DNA of 58,133 bases from VXLM01 sp034421575 (GTDB lineage Bacteria; Chloroflexota; Dehalococcoidia; Lucifugimonadales; VXLM01), in NCBI GenBank assembly GCA_034421575.1, contig DAOUKG010000027.1, forward strand, positions 1 through 58,133, given 5' to 3'. The notes below the pieces were generated by a model. That model searched no databases, was not told the DNA's origin, and saw nothing but the letters and a program-made list of their open reading frames with translations. This document shows, one piece after another, positions 34,981-43,629 of the stretch (positions are counted from its first letter, which is position 1; each line of letters starts with the position of its first letter). Made by a program: the position numbers and the translations under genes.

Positions 34981-37056
34981 CTAGGAAGTGCGGTCGTCCG
35001 GGGTCTCCGGGGAGTCGATGAATTCGTTGAGCACTGCCGCCTTGATCTCAGCTTCGTCACGCCCGCCAAGCTCCTCCGCAACCTCGACGGCCATTTGGGC
35101 GGCATGACGTTCGGCCTCCTGCGCTGACACGCCAAGTGTAGAAGCAGTCTTTCGAGCCGCTTCAATTGCATGGCGAGCCACTTCCCCTATTCTGAGATTT
35201 GTCTCCGCGGCTCCGCGAATTACCCCGTGAACGGCGCCTCGCAGGGCGTCTAGCGGCGTCGCGCCCGCCTTGTCCAGGGCATCGAGCGTACCCCTCATGG
35301 CAACTTCCGTCAGTCGCTCAGCGCCGAGCCCCATGCCTTGTGCGGCCTTTATGGTCCCAAAAGTCGCACCCAATGCGACTTCCACGCCCTGCTTGCCGAG
35401 GTCGTCAACCTGCTGCGCCATGTCCACCACGGTCCGGTTGACCCGTGACTGTATTTGCCTGGCCACTGCGCCGCCGCGAGTCACCCCCTCGACCGCCATT
35501 CTCGTGGATGACGCTATCTGGAAGGCGGTCACGCCAACCGCCACGTCGAGACCCGGGAATGCCGGCACGTACCGGAGCGATGACACCGGAAAGTGGGCCA
35601 ATACGCTGAGACCCGGCACCGTGTTGAGAGAACGAAGATTGGAGCGTGTCTGGGTCATCAGCTCGTCCATGACGACGCGTTCCTCCACCTCGCCTTCCTC
35701 CTTGATCCTGCCGAGCATGCCCAGAGTGAACAGACCCAGGACGAACGCGATGGCGAACAGGAAGTCGTAACCTGAGAGATTCAGCGCAGGGAACTCGACC
35801 GTCCTATTCGGCGAGACCCATTCGACCGCAATCTGGAGATGGCGAACGCTGAAGTAGTCCACGAACGCTCCGCCGAGAAGGGGACTGATGCCGGCGCCGA
35901 CGCTGGACGCAAGCGACACTCCGGTGAGGTAGGAGGTCGATTGGTCTGCGGGAGCCATCTTCATTCGTATAGTCGTCGAGGCGATGTTGATTCCCGCGCT
36001 CGCGATGCCGATGAGAATATGCAGCGCCACCAGCAACGGCATGGTGAGGGTGTATTTGTCAGGCAGGGTCGTGAACGTCCAACCCAGGATGACGAAGAAG
36101 TAGAGGGAAGAGGAAAGTGAAAGGACGGCCTTGCTGCCAAATCGGTCGACGTAGGTTCCCCATACGTTCAGGAAGAGCACATTCGCCACCTGGCTCAGGA
36201 CGCCGAGCGCAACCACCAATGTCAGCGGCATCTCCAACCGCACGAGCATGTAGACGGTGAAGAACGGAACGGCCAACTGGGCGACAAAGTTCCACATGAA
36301 CATGAAGTTGATGAGCCCGCGGAAATTCCTGTCGCGAAATGGAGCGCCCAGTGTTCGGAGCACCGGCTGCGGTGGGCCCTCGGGGCGCGGCATTTGAGGT
36401 TCAGGCATTCGCGCCATGAATTGAACGGCGCCGAATCCCAAGAGAATGCTGCCAAAGAGAATCGCGTACGAGTATCCGAATATCTCGCTGGAGTCCCCGG
36501 CAAACCCCTTCCACCAGTCGATGTAGAGTGCCGCAAGCAGGGCCGTTGCAGCCGCGGCAATGGTGGCTACTTTGAGACGCTTGGCAAAGAAATCGCCCAT
36601 GATGTCGAGCGGCACGATATCCCGTAGCCACCCGTTCCAGCTCGGCGTCACGAACGCAACGGCGGCCCCGCGCACTGCTACGAAGAACAGCAGCAGCGTA
36701 ACGGCTCCGGGGTTCGGAACGTCGATGATGAATGGGATGATTGCAACGGGTATCCACGTGGCATAGGCGATGAAGTAGGCGGAGACCGCTACGATCTTCC
36801 GCATTCTGATCCGCTCGATCATGATGACCGCGAGGATCTGCAGGGGCTGGATGATGAACGGGATGGCGGACATGATGCCGATGTGGACGTTGCTCGCTCC
36901 CAGGATCAGCGCGAAGGCCGCCAGGAAGCCACCGGACGCGAGGCCGTCCGCACCGGCCGCAGTCAGGGCCTGCAGGGTCATGTTTTGCAGACCCTTACGG
37001 GTATCCTGCTCCGTAAAGTTCGGCGTGGGTCTCAGAAAGCGGGGGACAAGCAACAT
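34981..37056 (-). CDS. MFS transporter with long helical C-terminal tail, 691 aa
   Basis: Residues ~20-465 form a 12-helix major facilitator (GGFLAAFALILGASNVHIGIMSAIPF ... WGTYVDRFGSKAVLSLSSSLYF, the last the central loop). The remaining ~220 residues are unlike carrier proteins: amphipathic repeating helices rich in Ala, Gly, Val and Arg (TRGGAVARQIQSRVNRTVVD, QGVEVALGATFGTIKAAQGMG, LDKAGATPLDALRGAVHGVI). They resemble phasin-like or membrane-surface coats. The gene begins 12 bp after the sugar-acid kinase, suggesting uptake of its substrate. The substrate is unknown. Confidence 0.82.
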   Translation of the reverse strand: MLLVPRFLRPTPNFTEQDTRKGLQNMTLQALTAAGADGLASGGFLAAFALILGASNVHIGIMSAIPFIIQPLQILAVIMIERIRMRKIVAVSAYFIAYATWIPVAIIPFIIDVPNPGAVTLLLFFVAVRGAAVAFVTPSWNGWLRDIVPLDIMGDFFAKRLKVATIAAAATALLAALYIDWWKGFAGDSSEIFGYSYAILFGSILLGFGAVQFMARMPEPQMPRPEGPPQPVLRTLGAPFRDRNFRGLINFMFMWNFVAQLAVPFFTVYMLVRLEMPLTLVVALGVLSQVANVLFLNVWGTYVDRFGSKAVLSLSSSLYFFVILGWTFTTLPDKYTLTMPLLVALHILIGIASAGINIASTTIRMKMAPADQSTSYLTGVSLASSVGAGISPLLGGAFVDYFSVRHLQIAVEWVSPNRTVEFPALNLSGYDFLFAIAFVLGLFTLGMLGRIKEEGEVEERVVMDELMTQTRSNLRSLNTVPGLSVLAHFPVSSLRYVPAFPGLDVAVGVTAFQIASSTRMAVEGVTRGGAVARQIQSRVNRTVVDMAQQVDDLGKQGVEVALGATFGTIKAAQGMGLGAERLTEVAMRGTLDALDKAGATPLDALRGAVHGVIRGAAETNLRIGEVARHAIEAARKTASTLGVSAQEAERHAAQMAVEVAEELGGRDEAEIKAAVLNEFIDSPETPDDRTS

Positions 37057-37068
37057 ACCGGCTAAGAC

Positions 37069-38505
37069 CTATTCCACAGACGTGAGAACGGGAGCGTGTC
37101 GCAGCTTGGCGACCACCATTGAGAGCCAGTCGGGGTCGCCAATGTTGCCGGGGAAGGCGACGAACTTGAGCCATGGGAACCGGCTCGAATCGCCCAGTTC
37201 CCAGACCGGGACTCCCGGAAGTACCTGGCCGACGCACATCGCCCGTTTGACGCCCAGGGTGCGAGTGGCGATGTCATACGACGTAATGCCCCCCTTTGCC
37301 ACGACATACCGGGGTCTCGTATCCACCAATCGAATGATGTCCGAGAGACCGCTCGATATCCGGCTCCCGGCCAGCAGGCTCGCGTCCCCTCCAAGCGTGA
37401 GGAGAGATTCGCGACTTGTGAACACCGCCACGTCAAGGCCGCTCCAGAGACCATCGTTCATCGCGTCCGAAACGCGCGAGATCTCGTCGGACCTCGTGGC
37501 TTCGTGGATCAGATTCGAGACCGAGACCTCGACGCCAATGACTCCCTTCCGTTCAAGGAGATGTGAGACCTGGTTGGTGGAAACGCTGACATGCGAACCT
37601 ACGACGATGAGTCCGCCTTCACCCTCTGCGGACGTCAAATCGCTTGAGGTGAGAATGGGACGAGACTCAAGCCCCCCTCGCACCTGCAGAAAGGAGGCCG
37701 ACGACCTGTAGAAGAACTGTCCTCCCTGCTCTTCGGCCATCATTGCGCCGAGCGCGAATACCTCGATGTCGCGCATGCTCGCGGCATTGGGGAAACAGGC
37801 CTTCGCGTCGCGCATTCCCATAAGTCGCTCGGCTACACGATCGGGACCTCCGATTCGGATGTCTTCCAACGAGATGGTGGCCACCTGATCCAGGCGAACC
37901 TCCCCGTTCGTCTTCTCCACGATCCACTCACGGACGTTCGAGGAGTTGTACCCAAAGGCGGGATCACGGGCGAATTCCGTCTGTCCCACCGGAACCAGCC
38001 GGTCGCCAACGGCGACGTAGTGAACATCGTCGATGGTGTATCGTCCACCTTGAAGGAAGAAGGGGACGATGACCTGAAGGGCGGATGGTCTCTCGAACAC
38101 CTCAACGAGAGCTTCCACCTCCGCGGGATAGTGGCCGCGAAGCGTGGAGTCGATGCGGCTGATGACGATCGGCGTCGCACCGGTGCGCCGCATTGCCGCC
38201 CGCAAATTGCGACCTGCCCGCTGCACGGTATCGACCGCCTCTCCAACCGGCATGCTGCGCGTGTTGGTCAGCAGGAATACGCCGCGAAGGTCGTTCCGGA
38301 ACTCGTCGGCTATGGCGTCGGCCGACCACTCGGTAAGGAGGGAGACGTTGGCGACCGACTGGGTGCCCATGGGATCGTCGTCGATGACAACGGTCTTTTC
38401 GCCCCGCCTATCGATGGCCGCGCGTATGATAGGGCCCGGGTCTTCGGGCCATTCAGGGGGCAGACCCTCAAGAGTCTCTTGCAGGGGCAAATTTGGAAGG
38501 GCCAT
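37069..38505 (-). CDS. Four-carbon acid sugar kinase family protein (DUF1537/OtnK type)
   Basis: 478 aa, ATP-dependent kinase of four-carbon acid sugars. The N-terminal sugar-binding domain has VIDDDPMGTQSVANVSLL near residue 40, LLTNTRSMP, and SRIDSTLRGHYPAEVEAL. The C-terminal nucleotide-binding half has LIVVGSHVSVSTNQVSHLLE, and the final KFVAFPGNIGDPDWLSMVV replaces the usual PGNxGxxD block well. Relatives phosphorylate D-erythronate or L-threonate. The MFS gene follows directly, so the pair may take up and phosphorylate a sugar acid (inference). Confidence 0.85.
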   Translation of the reverse strand: MALPNLPLQETLEGLPPEWPEDPGPIIRAAIDRRGEKTVVIDDDPMGTQSVANVSLLTEWSADAIADEFRNDLRGVFLLTNTRSMPVGEAVDTVQRAGRNLRAAMRRTGATPIVISRIDSTLRGHYPAEVEALVEVFERPSALQVIVPFFLQGGRYTIDDVHYVAVGDRLVPVGQTEFARDPAFGYNSSNVREWIVEKTNGEVRLDQVATISLEDIRIGGPDRVAERLMGMRDAKACFPNAASMRDIEVFALGAMMAEEQGGQFFYRSSASFLQVRGGLESRPILTSSDLTSAEGEGGLIVVGSHVSVSTNQVSHLLERKGVIGVEVSVSNLIHEATRSDEISRVSDAMNDGLWSGLDVAVFTSRESLLTLGGDASLLAGSRISSGLSDIIRLVDTRPRYVVAKGGITSYDIATRTLGVKRAMCVGQVLPGVPVWELGDSSRFPWLKFVAFPGNIGDPDWLSMVVAKLRHAPVLTSVE

Positions 38506-38597
38506 TCCAGTAACTCACGTGACCAGTCTCTTGGAGGGGGTATCTTACACGACCCAATAGGCGCGCGTTGCGGTCTGACCGATTGGAGAATGGGCGC

Positions 38598-39842
38598 TCA
38601 CTCTTGTGAGAGCAGCCAGCCTGCCAGCGCATCCACGAAAGCGTCGCCGTAATCAGGCGCATGGCTGCTGCCCTCGCCGACCCAGAGCTCGATATTGATC
38701 CCCTCGTCGCAGCCCGATTCCAGGCGGAATGCCTGGGTCTCGGAGCCCGGCACATCCCTGTCAAAATCGAGAGTGGCATAGGGCTGAGGGCTGTCGGGCC
38801 ACTCGCAGCCGGCCCGATCGCTCCAGCGGGCGACCATGTCCCAAGCTCCCGCGTAAAATGCTCTTTCGCCGTCGCCCTTCGCGTCGGATTCACTCTCGTC
38901 GCCGTCGAACAGGATCACGGAGTCTTCCGTGCCGTGGATATGCAGCACGGATACGGGTGGCGCGCCCTCGCAGCTGGAGTCCTCGACGTAGCTCGTGCCC
39001 GCCAGACTTGCCACAGCCCGGAGGCCGGGGAGTCCCTTGCAGGCAATATGGTGCGACATGAAGCCGCCATTGGAGTAGCCGAAGAAGTAGATGGGACCGA
39101 AGTCCCTGATCTTCCTCGCCTCGGCAACCAGCCCCGTCAGATACGCGACATCATCCTCGCCGGACTTGCCTCCTTCACAGCAATGATCGGTGGGATTCCA
39201 GAAGCGGTTCCCCGACCCGTCAGGCGCTCCATTGGGCAGCATCAGGGCAAACTCGTGTGTGTTCACCCGCTCGTAGAGCGGCACATACGAAGCCTGGTAC
39301 GCGGAGTCTCCCCCGAAGCCGTGCAGAGAAACAATGAGCGGCGTCTCTCCGGCAACAAACTCCTGAGGCGTCAACAGGACCGTTCTATCTCCCCGTCCGG
39401 GGTGATCGACGTAGCTGATCTCGCCACCGGAAGCCTCCACCAGTGCAATTGTCCTCTCCAAGGGGGTGCCCTCCGGCTTGGAGGACTGCTTGTCCGTGTC
39501 CTTCGACCACTGCTCCTTGTCTGAGATGTCCCACTCCGCCTTGGACTTGAGTTCCTGCAGTTGCGCGTCTTGTTCGGATAGCTGCTCACGCAGATTCGTG
39601 ATCTCGGCCATGAGTTCAGAATTCTCTCTTTCGAGGGCACCGAGCGACTCTTGCATGGACTGGGTCTTTGCTTCAAGCCCGGCTGACCGCTCGTCGCCGG
39701 GGGGATCGTCGCTTCCGCCGGTGCAGGCGAGCAAGGTGGCGGCGAGGAGGATGCCCACAGTTGTAGCAATGAGACTTCGCGGTGGGCGGGAGAAAATAGA
39801 AGCCGGACTAGAAACTGTCAATCTGGGTAACGTCGGGGACAT
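38598..39842 (-). CDS. Lipoprotein esterase (PHB-depolymerase/LpqC-like)
   Basis: 414 aa. A signal peptide ends at the lipobox LLAC with Cys 40. A coiled coil follows (SMQESLGALERENSELMAEI, residues ~60-105). The catalytic domain has the nucleophile elbow FGYSNGGFMSHH, the Asp in HGTEDSVILFDG and the His in GSSHAPDYGDAF; LIVSLHGFGGD shapes the oxyanion hole. It would sit on the outer face of the membrane and cleave short ester or polyester substrates. Operon mates downstream are the sugar-acid kinase and MFS genes. Confidence 0.87.
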   Translation of the reverse strand: MSPTLPRLTVSSPASIFSRPPRSLIATTVGILLAATLLACTGGSDDPPGDERSAGLEAKTQSMQESLGALERENSELMAEITNLREQLSEQDAQLQELKSKAEWDISDKEQWSKDTDKQSSKPEGTPLERTIALVEASGGEISYVDHPGRGDRTVLLTPQEFVAGETPLIVSLHGFGGDSAYQASYVPLYERVNTHEFALMLPNGAPDGSGNRFWNPTDHCCEGGKSGEDDVAYLTGLVAEARKIRDFGPIYFFGYSNGGFMSHHIACKGLPGLRAVASLAGTSYVEDSSCEGAPPVSVLHIHGTEDSVILFDGDESESDAKGDGERAFYAGAWDMVARWSDRAGCEWPDSPQPYATLDFDRDVPGSETQAFRLESGCDEGINIELWVGEGSSHAPDYGDAFVDALAGWLLSQE

Positions 39843-40064
39843 CTATTGCGCCTTGATGGTCTCGCGGGATTGCGTGATCCGGAAGTTGTCGCCTGAGAGG
39901 AGGACCTCTTCTCCGCCGTCGCTTTGGGGTGTCCCTTGCAGAACTTCGTCGATTTCTCGGACTGATTGGCAGGCACGAAGTTCACTCTGCGAACGTGCAT
40001 CGTATGGCTCAATTGACCGAGCGAAAGTGTGCAGGTCAAATTGGTGAGCACGCCATTCCCGCAC
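39843..40064 (-). CDS. Possible small protein of ~73 aa
   Basis: A frame from GTG 40064 to a stop at 39843, directly adjoining the esterase start. It ends VREIDEVLQGTPQSDGGEEV then LLSGDNFRITQSRETIKAQ, which reads like real protein, but there is no clear ribosome site and I know no relative. It may instead be the leader of the esterase gene. ATG 40118 gives a 91-aa form overlapping the TPP gene end. Confidence 0.3.
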   Translation of the reverse strand: MREWRAHQFDLHTFARSIEPYDARSQSELRACQSVREIDEVLQGTPQSDGGEEVLLSGDNFRITQSRETIKAQ

Positions 40065-40081
40065 CGAGAGCCGGCAACTCC

Positions 40082-41761
40082 TTACGATGAGATGAGACCC
40101 TCCTGAGGCTGCGTCCAAGGAAGCTTGTAGAAAGGCGCGAACTGCGGCGCACGAGGTATCGGCATCTCTCCGAAGGGCACGTCGATAATCACAGGGGCCT
40201 GCCGCTCCAATGCCAGCGGAATCAGCGTCTGCAGCTCCATCGGGTCGTCAGCCCTCATGCCGACCGCGCCGAACGACTCTGCGAACGCAACGAAGTCCGG
40301 GTTGCGCAGGTCGGTCCCGTAGGCGCCGCCAAACGCATCATCCAGATCGCGCGCGACGTTGCCGTAAGAATCGTTCCTGAAGACAACGGTCACGACATTG
40401 ATGCCGTACTGCATGGCCGTGGAAATTTCGGACGAGTTAAACATGAACCCGCCGTCTCCGGCCATGCAGACCACGGGGCGGTCGGGCTTTGCGACCTTTA
40501 CGCCCAGGGCGGTCGGGAAGGCGTAACCGAGATTGAATGAATACCCGGAGTCGATGTACGTCTTGGGGTAATTCACCGGCCAATGGGTGCGGGCGTAGTA
40601 ACCGAACTGCGTAATGTCCCAGACTGTGAAGGCGTCATCAGGGATGCCGCTCCTGATCGCCTCCAGCACCGGGTACTGAGGCTCTTTGAGCCCGATGTCG
40701 TAGTAGGCTATCAGGCTGCGGGCCGCGCTCACCGCCTCGACAGACGACGGCCGCTCTCCGGCCCCCGCCTCCATGAGTAAGGGCAGCAGGGCCTCGATGG
40801 TTGCCCTGGCATCTCCATGCAGAGGAATCGTCTTCGCTTGATGCCTTAACAGCTCCGCGTCGTCGATGTTGATGTTCACCAGCGTAGAAGCCTCGCCGGC
40901 GGGATTCCCCAGCGAGAAGCGCGCGCCGATTCCGATCACCACGTCGGCGGACTGCATTACTTCGTATAGCTGGTTCATCTCCTGTATCTCGTCACGCGGA
41001 CTGAAACACGAGCCGTAGGACAGCGGATGGCTGTCAGCGATGACTCCCTTGCCCCCGCTGGAAGTAACGACAGGGATGTTCGTCGCCTCGGCCAACTCGA
41101 CGAGGGCGGCTTCCGCATCCGAACGAGCCACGCCGCCACCGGCATATATGAGGGGCATGGTTGCTTGGGCAATGACCTTAGCGGCCTCTCGAAGGCCCTC
41201 CTCACTGGGCACGATCCTGGAGATTCGCGCGGGACTTCTCAGTTGGACTTCCTCCCGCTCCACTCCGGCCTCGGGCGGCATCTCGATAAGAACGGGACGG
41301 GGTCGACCGGTGCGCATCTGCCTGAACGCTTCAAACACGGCATAGGGCACCTCGCGGGGTCTGGCAGCCTGCCCCTGCCACTTGGTCACCGGGTTCACAA
41401 CGTCAGCCTGGTCGGCGACCTCGTGAACGGCCCCACGGTTCTTGCCTATTGCGTCTCGTGGAATCTGGCCCACGATAGTGAGCACGGGCGTAGAGCGCGC
41501 GTATGCGTTGGTCAGGCCGGACGCGGCGTTGTAGAGACCTGCCCCGGGGACCACCAGCGCCACCCCCGGCTTGCCCGACGCGCGAGCATAGCCGTCGGCC
41601 ATGTAGGTTGTCGCCTGTTCATGGCGGGTGGTGATCATGCGAATGCCGGGCTCGTCTCTCAGGGCAGCGACAATCCCGTATATCTGTATGCCGGGGAGGC
41701 CGAATACGACCTCAACGCCCTCTTCGACAAGCGACTTGGCGAGGGCTTCCCCTCCGCTCAT
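40082..41761 (-). CDS. Thiamine-diphosphate enzyme, acetolactate-synthase-like (second)
   Basis: 559 aa. Catalytic Glu region RHEQATTYMADGYARASGKPG, middle domain MPLIYAGGGVARSDAEAAL, and the ThDP motif GDGGFMFNSSEISTAM...FRNDSYGN. A typical large-subunit enzyme without regulatory partner, acting on a 2-oxo acid or a related compound. It is only distantly like the enzyme at 10813-12423, so it is not a recent copy. It is the first gene of the minus-strand run that continues to the esterase, kinase and transporter. Confidence 0.88.
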   Translation of the reverse strand: MSGGEALAKSLVEEGVEVVFGLPGIQIYGIVAALRDEPGIRMITTRHEQATTYMADGYARASGKPGVALVVPGAGLYNAASGLTNAYARSTPVLTIVGQIPRDAIGKNRGAVHEVADQADVVNPVTKWQGQAARPREVPYAVFEAFRQMRTGRPRPVLIEMPPEAGVEREEVQLRSPARISRIVPSEEGLREAAKVIAQATMPLIYAGGGVARSDAEAALVELAEATNIPVVTSSGGKGVIADSHPLSYGSCFSPRDEIQEMNQLYEVMQSADVVIGIGARFSLGNPAGEASTLVNINIDDAELLRHQAKTIPLHGDARATIEALLPLLMEAGAGERPSSVEAVSAARSLIAYYDIGLKEPQYPVLEAIRSGIPDDAFTVWDITQFGYYARTHWPVNYPKTYIDSGYSFNLGYAFPTALGVKVAKPDRPVVCMAGDGGFMFNSSEISTAMQYGINVVTVVFRNDSYGNVARDLDDAFGGAYGTDLRNPDFVAFAESFGAVGMRADDPMELQTLIPLALERQAPVIIDVPFGEMPIPRAPQFAPFYKLPWTQPQEGLISS

Positions 41762-41875
41762 ATCGACCAGTGGTCTCCTCCATTCGCGGGTGCGTTCGCG
41801 CCCGGCAGGGTATGCTCAAGCGTGATTATATGGCCTAGACCAGCCTCAAGGTGAAGTTTCTTGAATCTGTCGATG

Positions 41876-41952
41876 TGGTGGGCGGTACTGGATTCGAACC
41901 AATGACCTCAGCGATGTCAACGCTGCGCTCTAACCAACTGAGCTAACCGCCC
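41876..41952 (-). tRNA. tRNA-Val (GAC anticodon)
   Basis: On the minus strand the acceptor GGGCGGT pairs with ACCGCCC, followed by A and an encoded CCA. The D arm is TAGCTCAGTTGGTTAGAGC. The anticodon stem CAGCG/CGCTG has loop TTGACAT, so the anticodon is GAC, reading GTC. The T arm has GGTTCGAATCC. No intron. Confidence 0.96.
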
Positions 41953-42107
41953 ATCCTGTACTTTCAAAGTGTAGCAACACGGTGTTAAGGCGGTCAAGGA
42001 AGCTTGGGGCGTGCACGAATTGTCCTGAGTGCAGCTTGACCTCGTGTCGCGCGGCTCCGTATGGTATTCCCATCAGACCAATTGCTTTCGACCCCGGAGG
42101 ATTCCCG

Positions 42108-42530
42108 ATGCCCGTGCTGACCTACCTGAACTTCGACGGCAACTGCCGCGAGGCGCTCGACTTCTACAAGTCCGTCTTCGGCGGCGAGTATATGATCATG
42201 CAGACGTTCGGCGACGGCCCGGACGACATGGACATCGCCGAGTCGGAGAAGGACAAGATCATGCACGCGACGCTCATGATCGGCGACGGCGTCATCATGG
42301 GCAGCGACATGCCTTCCGGTTTCGGGCCTCCCCCGGTCGTGGGCACCAACTTCTCGCTCACCTATCCCACGCAGAGCAAAGAGGAGACCGACGAGTTGTT
42401 CGCCAAGATATCCGAGGGCGGCACGGTGACAATGCCCGTCCAGGAGATGTTCTGGGGCGCGTACTTCGGCTCCTGCACGGACAAGTTCGGCATCAACTGG
42501 CAACTCAACTACGAGATGCCACAGGAGTGA
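42108..42530 (+). CDS. VOC-family (PhnB/glyoxalase-like) protein
   Basis: 140 aa. The pattern YLNFDGNCREALDFYKSVFGGE near the start and MFWGAYFGSCTDKFGINWQL at the end are the PhnB-type vicinal-oxygen-chelate signature. Such proteins bind a metal or small ligand; substrate unknown. ATG 42108 lies 7 nt after CCGGAGG. The frame is open further up to 41982 next to the tRNA, but that part is not coding. Confidence 0.92.
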   Translation: MPVLTYLNFDGNCREALDFYKSVFGGEYMIMQTFGDGPDDMDIAESEKDKIMHATLMIGDGVIMGSDMPSGFGPPPVVGTNFSLTYPTQSKEETDELFAKISEGGTVTMPVQEMFWGAYFGSCTDKFGINWQLNYEMPQE

Positions 42531-42584
42531 CCCACGAGCAAGAACGTTGAACGGGCAATCGGCAGGGCTGCCGGCATCCTGGGG

Positions 42585-42986
42585 ATGTCGACAGTCGTCT
42601 TGTTGGTTTTCGGCCTTGCGGCGTGCGGGATCGGGAGTTCCCCCGAGGACGCCCTGATCAAGGACGGGAAGGCAACTTACGAGAGGCACTGCCTGAACTG
42701 TCACGGTGAAGCCAGGACGGGAGAAGGCGGCCTATCGACCGCACCGGTGCACGGGCCGGACGGGCACACGTGGCACCACCCGGACGGCCAGTTGAGGGAG
42801 ATGATTCTCGGCACGTTCGACTACCCTAAGAAGACTATGCCGTCATTTGTGGGGATACTTAGCGACAGCGATGTCGACGGCGTACTGGCCTACCTCAAGT
42901 CCAACTGGGACGCCGAGCATCTCGCGTGGCAGGAAGAGGTCACCCGAAAATTCGAGGAACTCTACCCGGAAGAGGACGAACAGTGA
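42585..42986 (+). CDS. Cytochrome c lipoprotein, 133 aa
   Basis: A short signal with lipobox FGLAAC (Cys 14), then one haem site CLNCH at residues ~36-40 and a Met ligand in KTMPSF. It would be a lipid-anchored monohaem electron carrier outside the membrane. The HGPDGHTWHHPDGQL stretch is shared with the next gene (NGDGHTWHHGDG), so the pair are paralogues. ATG 42585 may not be the true start: the positive stretch upstream (VERAIGRAAGIL) is in frame but has no standard start. Overlaps the next gene by GTGA. Confidence 0.85.
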   Translation: MSTVVLLVFGLAACGIGSSPEDALIKDGKATYERHCLNCHGEARTGEGGLSTAPVHGPDGHTWHHPDGQLREMILGTFDYPKKTMPSFVGILSDSDVDGVLAYLKSNWDAEHLAWQEEVTRKFEELYPEEDEQ

Positions 42987-43510
42987 GCAGGTGTGGCTCT
43001 ATTCTTGGGACGGCAGGAGCCGCCATTTTCTGCGTCACACTGCTCATGTCGCTGGCGTGTTCATCATCGCCTGAGCCCGCAACCCCTGTTGTCAGAGATG
43101 AGCCTGTCGCAACAGCGGTCCCCGTCGACCGGTCGGGCGAGGAAGTCTTCACCTCGATCTGTGCGGCCTGTCACGGCCTACAGGGACAGGGCCAGCCCAA
43201 CTGGCACATCCCCAACGAGAACGGCACCCTCCCCGCGCCGCCTCTCAACGGCGACGGCCATACGTGGCATCACGGCGATGGATTCCTGTACCGAGTCGTC
43301 CGCGAAGGCGGCAAGTTCCAGGAGGACCCTGTCCTGCTACCCAACTTCAAGAGCGCCATGCCGGCCTTCGGCGCACAACTGAGTCACGAAGAGATAGTCG
43401 CGGTGATTGCCTACATCAAGGAATGGTGGGGCGGCAAGACCAGCCGTGGCCTGAGCATCGTCGAAGCACAGGCCAACAAGAGCATTGGCGATCCTCTCCC
43501 CGATGGCTAG
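42983..43510 (+). CDS. Cytochrome c lipoprotein, 175 aa
   Basis: GTG 42983 overlaps the stop of the previous gene (GTGA). The signal peptide ends at LMSLAC, followed by a Ser/Pro-rich spacer. Haem site CAACH, His-rich HTWHHGDG, and Met ligand AMPAF. It is monohaem, like its upstream neighbour, and the two could form a short electron-transfer chain or a dimer. No oxidase or reductase lies beside them, so the partner is unknown. Confidence 0.88.
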   Translation: MSRCGSILGTAGAAIFCVTLLMSLACSSSPEPATPVVRDEPVATAVPVDRSGEEVFTSICAACHGLQGQGQPNWHIPNENGTLPAPPLNGDGHTWHHGDGFLYRVVREGGKFQEDPVLLPNFKSAMPAFGAQLSHEEIVAVIAYIKEWWGGKTSRGLSIVEAQANKSIGDPLPDG

Positions 43511-43522
43511 AATGAGTCAAAA

Positions 43523-43562
43523 CCGTTCGTAGTGAGCCCATCGACAGGCTCAGGGTGAACGG
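43523..43562. repeat. Dispersed element half (family C)
   Basis: CGTTCGTAGTGAGCCCATCG followed by CGACAGGCTCAGGGTGAACG, a compact copy of the element also at 12449 and 51832. Confidence 0.65.
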
Positions 43563-43629
43563 GGTTGCTTTAAACGTCTCCTCCTACGCTTAGGCAACAC
43601 GATGCGACAAAAAGGCTGAAAGGAACATC

